Source: Liolophura sinensis
Lineage: Eukaryota > Mollusca > Polyplacophora > Chitonida > Chitonidae
NCBI RefSeq assembly: GCF_032854445.1
Contig: NC_088302.1
Span: 34,315,979-34,379,978 of the forward strand
Direction of reading: 5' to 3'
Length of the DNA: 64,000 bases
The translations under genes and the position numbers were made by a program. The notes under the pieces were generated by a model that searched no databases, was not told the origin of the DNA, and saw only the letters and a list, made by a program, of their open reading frames with translations. Of this stretch, positions 57,016 to 64,000 are shown piece after piece. Position 1 is the stretch's first letter; each line of letters begins with the position of its first letter.

Positions 57016-57885
57016 GGAATTCCGCTAAACAACATTGTAGCTCAACTGTTAAGAGAAACTGCTCGAACATGTGCGTTGTGACTGTATAGGGTGTCATTGT
57101 CTAAGTTAGTGTTAATGTGTTTTCGTCATCTGGTGGAGTGTGTGGACATAGTCGTCTAAGTTTTAAGCTGGTGTCAACAAATTGTAGGTGTCTAGTTTGT
57201 TTGATGTGTTTCTTCAGGATTTGGAGACGCTTTTGTGATAATATTTCAAAAGAATTTAAACTATAAACTAAAAATAGTGAAGTAAACTCCATCAAATATC
57301 GTCTGATTTTTAGTCCAGTAACGCTTAATTTGATCAGAACCAGAATTTCTTATAATTTATTTTTTATTCGCAGTTTCAACAATCATGCTTTTGAACAATC
57401 TCGCTGAGTAGATATTAACTTCCTTTGTGAAATGTCAGGGCACGAACAGTTTTAAACAGAAATGATAACGCTTGTCTTTACAGCAAAGGAACAAATCTAC
57501 GCATGCTCCTGAAAACTTATCTTGCAATGAATCTGAGCCGTTGTCACATTCATCACTGACATCGGCAGAGACAATATTTCTTCAAATATCATAAATATAA
57601 CCAATATTAAATGGGGCACGTAGAATATCAGTACCGTGTCTTAAGGAAATCGAATTCCAAGGTAGACAGTTTATTCCAGAATCACGTAACATTCTCGTGT
57701 ACTTGGTTCTGATATATTTTCCTGTATATACAGCCTATTTCTGCCTCCATAGAGGCCCATCTTGAACTTATTGCATATATAGAACCCCCAGACAGAGGCA
57801 CCTGTCTGGATCTGACCTAGAGGACTTGCATGGAACATGCACGTTGATCCAAGACTTCTGTATTGGTGCATCAGATTTCAAATAA
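57016..57885. other. Single-copy sequence to the right of the array
   Basis: No gene is recognised. A 64-codon minus-strand frame (57101-57295) is rich in Leu and Lys and has no assigned family. Confidence 0.45.
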
Positions 57886-58700
57886 CCCAAACATAATGTA
57901 CCAACACAGAGAGACCCCAGTTTGAATCTAATGTATCAACACAATTCGGACATGACCAAAACCTAATGTACCAACAGAGGCCCCAGTTTGAACCTGATGT
58001 GTCAACAGAGATCGGGCGTAACCCAAACATAATGTACCAACACAGAGAGACCCCAGTTTGAACCTGATGTGTCAACAGAGATCGGGCGTAACCCAAACAT
58101 AATGTACCAACACAGAGAGGCCCCGGTGTGAATCTGGTGTATGAACACAGGTCGAGCATAACCCTAACAGTAAAAACTGTTGCACCAGTACAGACATAGG
58201 GAGATTGTCACTTCATTTCGATAAACCAACACAGAGAGGCGTAGCTTTATCCTGAAGTACCAACTTTAGAGAGGCCGTAACTTCAACTTGATGTACCAAC
58301 AAAGAGGTATCTTCACCTTGATGCACTAACACAGAGAGGCTGTAATTTCAAATTGATGCACCAGCACAGAGAGGCTGTAACTCAACCCGATGCAACAGCA
58401 CAGAGGCCGTAACTTCAAATTCTGCACCAAAACAAAGAGGTCATAACTTCAACCAGATTCGCCAAATTAGAGAGACCCTAACTCCAAATAATACACCAAC
58501 ACAAAGAGGCCGTAACTTCAACTTGATGAACCAACACAGAGAGGCCATAACTCAGTCCGATGCAACAACACAGAAGGCGTAACTTGCGATGCGCCATGTC
58601 ATAGAGACCCTATCTTCTACTGATGCACCCGCTGCGCCAAAACAGAATGACCGAGACTTTAACATAATGCACCAATACAGTGTGGCTCCAATTTGACATG
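57886..58700. repeat. 35/70-bp minisatellite, decayed
   Basis: At the left a 70-base dimer repeats almost exactly (58026 and 58096): ATAATGTACCAACACAGAGA with CCCCAGTTTGAACCTGATGT and GTCAACAGAGATCGGGCG. To the right the units become monomers of 30-36 bases of the type CAACACAGAGAGGCCGTAAC and grow increasingly irregular. A 93-codon minus-strand frame (57878-58159) is a by-product. Confidence 0.85.
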
Positions 58701-59532
58701 GATGAATAAGAACGGACGTTACTTTACCTTTGATATTTTCGTACAAAGGTAAGTTATGATTGAGACCAAAATATTCCAAATAATATCCATTCGTTACGTA
58801 GATATGGCCGTGAAATGATATACGAGCGTATGACGGGGTACTGATTGCGCTATCAGTAGCCTCCACGTGGTCGCTCAGCGCTCAGGAATATTTTTACACC
58901 AAAGTCTGGTGGAAGCCTGCGTAACCCTGACGAACACCTGTCCAATATAACACTTCGGACCAAAGTGCCAGACGAGGGAAATGATTTATTTATTACCCTA
59001 TATAATTGGTGATAATTTTATAATTGACGACGTTCTGCTAAAGGCCATTAAACATATTTATAGGCCTATATCTTCAGTGGGATATTTCTCGACTTCACGA
59101 GGCCAGCAACTCGTTCGTTTCGGTCGAATTTTTCAAGCGAATTCGTTATGTTATCTTACAGCGGTCAAATTGTTGATCTTCTAAAAATTACGCGTGCTTA
59201 ACTACAGAATTTACATATTCTAGGTACGTGTCCACAGAGGTTGGATATCTGTTATAACGTTGCAATTTTATCTCTTTGTGACATTAATACTAATGGCTGA
59301 AAGATCGCAACGGCAAATTATCATGCAATTCTGTACCTTTATCACATTATCAAAATTAAGTTCACAGGAAAGAGTCAAAAAAGAAATGTGTTCCATGTAT
59401 ATAGCCTTTCGTATAAAACACGCACTTCTTCCTACCTCACTGGGAAGGTCTGCCAGCAACTGGTAATCTTACAGTCAGAGTAAAGTTTGATCAAGAGTTT
59501 TTGGGAGTACATTTCAACAGAGCTGGTTTACC
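58701..59532. other. Single-copy spacer
   Basis: No gene or repeat is recognised. The frames of 60-104 codons on both strands overlap one another and look random. Confidence 0.45.
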
Positions 59533-59881
59533 GGCCCGGATAGCACAGTTGGTAGAGCGTCCGCTTCGGGACGTGTAGATCCAGGATCAATAATTCATCG
59601 AGTCACACCTAAGACTGTAAAAGAGGAAGTGTGACTTCCTCGCTTGGCGTACAGCATGAACGCCTGGTTGACCCGTATCAGTATAATGGCTCGGGCGGGG
59701 CGGCTTACTTGCCTTCGGTAAGTCGTCTCAGTGAAGCAGCACTAAATAAAAGAGCGGTGGAAATCCGTCCTGCAACAAGGAGGCACATTGCACGTACATG
59801 CACCCTAATGATTCCTTCGTCGTCATATGACTGAAAAATTGTTGAGTACGACGTTAAACCCCAAGCACTCACTCACTCACT
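59533..59881 (+). mobile_element. Family-2 tRNA-derived SINE, full length
   Basis: The head GGCCCGGATAGCACAGTTGG with TAGAGCGTCCGCTT is a good A-box region; the B-box region is GTAGATCCAGGATCAATAAT, somewhat degraded. The centre has GAGGAAGTGTGACTTCCTCG and the end GTCGTCATATGACTGAAAAA, TTGTTGAGTACGACGTTAAA then (CACT)n. The ACGTTAAAC tail with a tetranucleotide run is typical of widespread molluscan SINEs. Fragments of the same family lie at 7.46 and 28.87 kb. Confidence 0.88.
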
Positions 59882-60470
59882 CTTTCAACCTCGATGAAAT
59901 GAGAACAAAAGTTGCCCATGGCCATTCTCATGATATGCTCATTGAAAGTTTCCTCAAAACGCACTCCAATTCCAAATTGTTGGAAATTTTATGAATCCAA
60001 AGGTGTAAGGTTTAAGGTAATAGCAGTTTTATTGGTTGAATTATCGCAAAAAGGGTACCCCTGTACCGGATGAATGGCATTAGGTTCAAGAACGCATAGA
60101 GATAAAGAAACATTAGACCAAATTAAAATCGCCATTCAGTTTACAGGCTGCGGGAGCTTTCTGTGGGCTTTCAGCCAATACAGCACTCTTTAGACCACGG
60201 CAGCTTTAATCAGCGCCATTGTGAAGCAGGAGGGGATATGATCAACTCGGTGCATTATACTGCCATCATAAAAATCAACTCGCTGAAAATATTGGCATAT
60301 ATAGTGATTGGCCACAAATTGCAAACGTTACAATATGCTTATTGCCATGCTCTCAATAGCTTGTTACAGAGGGGGTTTTAGTCTTGTTACAAGTTGTCCA
60401 TTGATTGGTTACTTGCAGGACAGCATATTTTTGGTGCGCCCGATTCCCACGCAGAACAGTGGTCGATAGC
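59882..60470. other. Single-copy sequence, possible upstream region of the 60.75-kb gene
   Basis: No repeat is recognised. It precedes the TATA-like box at 60.47 kb. Confidence 0.4.
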
Positions 60471-60480
60471 ATTATTTAAA
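60470..60480 (+). promoter_or_regulatory. TATA-like box upstream of candidate gene
   Basis: CATTATTTAAACTTGAGCGG contains TATTTAAA at about 60472-60479. It lies about 275 bases upstream of the ATG at 60753, and the sequence between is less AT-rich than the surroundings, as expected of a 5' untranslated region. No initiator is certain. Confidence 0.35.
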
Positions 60481-60752
60481 CTTGAGCGGCTGGCATATTG
60501 ACGGTTAGAAAAGAAGGAGGGAACGAGTAGTGAAGTCAGTCGCGGAAAGCAGAAGTGCCATCGATCCAAATGCTTAAAGGGACAGTCATAGATAAGACAT
60601 AAACGCGCGCAGTATTGATGGGACCATTTGCTAGATCGGGTGCCACCACATTGGGGGCAATGAAACAATAGCTGCATAACGGGATTTGTTCTCTACCCGT
60701 TCGTTCGTGCATCACTGTACATAACACCGTGTAAGCAGATCGTATTTGGAAT

Positions 60753-60822
60753 ATGTCGGTCAGTTTACAGAGTTTACGCCTGTGTTCGTTCTTAATCACT
60801 TTGGTGGAGTTCGGGGCGTCAG
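60753..60822 (+). CDS. Candidate first coding exon encoding a signal peptide
   Basis: The ATG at 60753 is preceded in frame by a TAA at 60732-60734, so it would be the true start of this frame. The 23 full codons begin MSVSLQSLRLCSFLIT and continue hydrophobic up to a small-residue end (FGAS), the layout of a secretory signal peptide. The exon ends with CAG|GTAAGTG, a near-consensus donor, leaving phase 1. The product would be secreted or membrane-bound. The family cannot be told from the leader. A possible phase-compatible continuation begins at 62623, but that is weak. Confidence 0.5.
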
Positions 60823-62622
60823 GTAAGTGCACTTTACTTTAATAAAATACATCATATTCTCTTGCCCCAAATTCAGAGTGACGAGAGGGGCTAGGATGAC
60901 TCCAGTCGAGAGGTTCTTTGGCGGGAGTTATTGTTACACTTATCTTTTACACCTGAAAGATTCAATTTCTGATAAATTACCCGTAACATATGTACATTAG
61001 GATATTAGCACACATTAGCATGTTTATATTAGAATTTGGCAATTTTTATACCAGGATACTAAAAGGGCCCCTAATCAGGCTTTGAAATTCGACGTTATGT
61101 TAAAACCGGTTTACGCTGATTTACAGCACTGTGCACATCTATACCTCGGTATAGACTCACTGTACAGCTTTAAGACTTTTAGTATTGTTCATTTTACACA
61201 ATACGTGCCTTGTGTTAAAACAAAAAGTTTACGTTATACATAGAATTTTGGACATACTGTAACACATTTGTTTATCCATTTGTACGACTGAAGCTAAATA
61301 ATTCTTCGTCTATGCCTTCTTCCTTTTTTTATAACAATGTATTCACACGTAAATCCCATTAGTATGACAACATTTGTCAGAAGTGTTCAAAATCCCAGAA
61401 GACCCTCATCTCATTTTAATCTAGTTTTATCATAATTGCCACAAGCTCTCCGCCCTCAATAGAATCCTTACAGCCATATCCCGGATTTCTTCATGATTAC
61501 ACATTCGTTGTGGTGGTGATGACGAAATGTATATAGAATATCCTGTGTTCTGTATACAGTGCAATCAGCCAAAGCAAGTCTGAATTGTTAAGATTCTACT
61601 TCTGTATAATTATTTAAGATTGTAATATTAGATGAATGGCCTTAACTTGTTTAACCTCATTCAACTCGATATGATTCTGTTTATGCTGTGTAACTGGCAA
61701 GGACATTCTTCTTATCGTTCCATTACGTTATTGCGCAGAATCCTAGTCTAATTTTATCCCGCTAAAATTAATGCAAGGCAACGTTGTCAGCTTGTTTCAT
61801 TTGAAAATCCTGCTGATGCATGTTGCGATATACATGTGATAATTTTTACAGTTTACCAATGGACTTAGCCTATCGTATTGTTATGAAGCAAACCGCTGTC
61901 CAGATTAGTCATGGAAATAACAAGGCACTGCATATTAGGGGGTTTACATATTCGCCCTATGGGGGAGATTACAGAAAAAATAACACGTGGATCAGAAAGG
62001 AAAAGTCGCAAAACCCACATCCTTGGTTCGCCAGTCAATACCTAATCCTACATATAATGGAGACACGGTATTGATTATCGCAGAAGCCATTGACGTGTGT
62101 GACTTAGGGGTCGGGTAAGACAAGAATCAATCTTAACGGGGTGTATGTCAAGGAGCTACCATCAGTCTGCTTCTTTATAATTCGTCACGTTTACTTGTCT
62201 TGGAGTCTGCTCATCCTGGGAGTTCGTGGACGCTCACAAAGACACATCTTCGGATCTATTACAACATGTAAAATCAATCAACACCGGAGGAGGTGCTCTC
62301 ATAAGACATCTTACTACATGTCAAACAGTCAACACATGTACGGCCGGCAATGTGTTCCTACTCATGTCAGAAGTTTTACTCTGTATTGTTTTAAGCGAGG
62401 CCGATTTGCATTTCAGACAATGTATAATCAACTGTTGGCCGTGCCTGTAAACGTTCTAACATATATCCTTTTATGATAACATATTTATGCCATACAAAAG
62501 CTTACGAAGTCACTGAGTACCCTCGTGCTGACCGAATTGGACGCTAAGCAGGAACCTTTTCATCTAGTATCGACAGATAGAAAGGCTTTTATTTCACTCA
62601 TGTAATAATCCACGTCGTGCAG
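60823..62622. other. Putative intron and single-copy sequence
   Basis: No repeat is seen. Open frames at 61820-62074 and 62141-62476 are not recognised. The first has an acceptor-like ATTTTTACAG before it, but its phase does not fit the exon at 60.75 kb. A 31-base patch at about 62085-62115 between ATTATCGCAG and GTAAGA would fit the phase, but so short an exon is not convincing. Confidence 0.35.
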
Positions 62623-62755
62623 GTTTTATACTAAAACTCAGAGAGCGCAATGGAGAAGACACACACTGCATATATGAACTCCAGCTATTTTGCCAAGCAA
62701 CCCTTATAGATTGCTGCACAACAGACGCACATATTGATCTCCATACCTATATTTG
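62623..62755 (+). CDS. Weak candidate terminal exon with clustered cysteines
   Basis: After CGTCGTGCAG a frame in the phase left by the exon at 60.75 kb stays open for about 43 codons to a TGA at 62753-62755. It contains ERNGEDTHCIYELQLFCQAT and, next, LIDCC, giving four cysteines. The polypyrimidine tract is poor and a frame this long is likely by chance when several acceptors are tried. I list it only as a lead. Confidence 0.15.
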
Positions 62756-64000
62756 ACGATATGCGAATTGAACATCGATGTTATCTATAACAACTTAGTA
62801 AATCTAACTGGATATAGACAAATCAATAACAGCAGGTGCCATTTTCAACACATGCCGGTAAATGAAAAACCAATCTGAAGGACTATATACCTGAAAAGAG
62901 ACATGCAGAATGAACGCAGCTTTGTGAGATAGAACCAATCTACATAGCAGCATGGTACTACCTATATGTGTTGTGGCCGTGGGCATAGACGAACGTATAT
63001 AGTGGGCATGTCAGCTTGATGTCACCAGATAGAAAAGCACCACACCCGATAGAGCTATATACCTCCAGCAGGTGTTTGTTGAGGAGCTCTGCTCTTTCCC
63101 CTGGACGTATCCGGCAAGAGACCTTATCTGCGCCGTTTTGAATCACGTCTCCACGTTAAATATATGAACGGTTGCAATCTAGGCGCAACTAAGCCGAATA
63201 TTTTTAATTAGCGTCAAAGCTTGTAAACTAACATGCTATGCGATTGGGATTGGGATTAAATCTACGCTGCTGAAATATTACTTTCGGCTTTCTGGCATAA
63301 TTAAAATAAATTCTTAATTTATATGCTCTGTTAGATGGCTTGTATTGAAGGGTTTTCCTTTTCTTGAAGAGAACCTTGAGTGTCAAACAGCTTAACATTT
63401 ACTTACTGGGTGCATACATGTCTTGCTAAAACATTTTAACATTTCCATCAATGAGGATTAAGTTAATTTGTGGAAGTGGTGTTGGGGTTGGTGTGAGAGA
63501 CGGAATGCCAGGCGTAAAGCACCGCTCTTAGCTGCATATATGACACACCTCCTGACTTAAAGTAGCAGCTGAACATGCATAAGCTGCATTCTAGTTTGGC
63601 ACCTCACCGGTTTATTTAAGATACAGAAATAACGAAACTCCCAGGGCTATGATGACTATATTATCATGCTTTCTTCGCCATGTTGATGCCTCTGGCACAA
63701 AACGATGGATACATGTACACGAAGATGAGTTTAATAGCATAAAGCTTGATATTTATTCAGGTTAGGTCATGTTTTGGCGGGGAGGGGGGTATGTATACCT
63801 GTGGACCTAAGTGACATGTCATGATGGGCTTTGGGGAAATGTAGACAACATATATTCCTCGAGACTAAACGTTCACAATATTTATTTAGATATTGTTTCA
63901 AGAAAATCAACTATGTCAGTCCCCCCAGAATTCAAGTCTGCATAACATCCATGTACAACGTCATGAACTTGTTCTACTGGAAGGTGGATTTCTAGCCGTA
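62756..64000. other. Single-copy sequence to the window end
   Basis: No gene or repeat is recognised. A stretch at about 63,550 (TCCTGACTTAAAGTAGCAGC) faintly resembles the SINE scraps at 3.1 and 13.6 kb. Confidence 0.4.

Noticed and set aside
59533-59610. Possible tRNA gene
   Set aside because: The tRNA-like head belongs to a family-2 SINE; the B box and acceptor stem are degraded.

Overview
This window is animal nuclear DNA, most probably from a mollusc or another lophotrochozoan. It is AT-rich, has no prokaryotic gene organisation, and is dominated by interspersed and tandem repeats. The main clue to the lineage is a set of tRNA-derived SINE copies whose 3' end reads CTTGAGTACGGCGTAAAACA followed by (AAAT)n. 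I know this kind of SINE tail from bivalve and gastropod genomes, but I could not search to confirm it. There is no rRNA gene, no convincing tRNA gene, no CRISPR array and no complete protein-coding gene. All homology statements below come from aligning copies by eye.

Region 1 (about 0.2-21.6 kb) is an old mosaic of segmental duplications. Blocks labelled here E, A, B, C and D recur two to four times, roughly 4.4-6.5 kb apart, and have diverged considerably. A second duplicated block (14.76-17.12 kb and 19.13-21.61 kb) carries a short stretch far better conserved than its flanks. Small minisatellites and degraded SINEs are scattered through it.

Region 2 (21.6-31.8 kb) is a zone of minisatellites: a 30-bp array at 21.73 kb, a 44-bp array at 24.2 kb and a 19-bp array at 25.95 kb. 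It also holds SINE pieces, an unclassified dispersed repeat (called R here) and three AT-dinucleotide tracts ending next to the third region.

Region 3 (31.8-57.0 kb) is a younger tandem array of four units, U1-U4, of about 7.9, 5.4, 6.0 and 5.9 kb. U1 is the most diverged. U3 and U4 share a SINE insertion and a deletion of about 0.65 kb that U1 and U2 lack, so the likely order is (U1,(U2,(U3,U4))). Each unit contains two nearly invariant blocks and a candidate exon with splice-like borders. Each also has a 25-bp minisatellite whose copy number varies strongly. In U1 a SINE remnant that is still single-copy in U3 and U4 has expanded into a 27-bp minisatellite of about 36 copies. That array gives the longest open frames in the window, which are artefacts.

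Region 4 (57.0-64.0 kb) is mostly single-copy, with a decayed 35/70-bp minisatellite and one full-length SINE of a second family. At 60.75 kb there is a good candidate first coding exon: a TATA-like box upstream, an in-frame stop before the ATG, a hydrophobic signal-peptide-like start and a CAG|GTAAGT donor. It is the best evidence in the window for a protein-coding gene, but its later exons are not clear.
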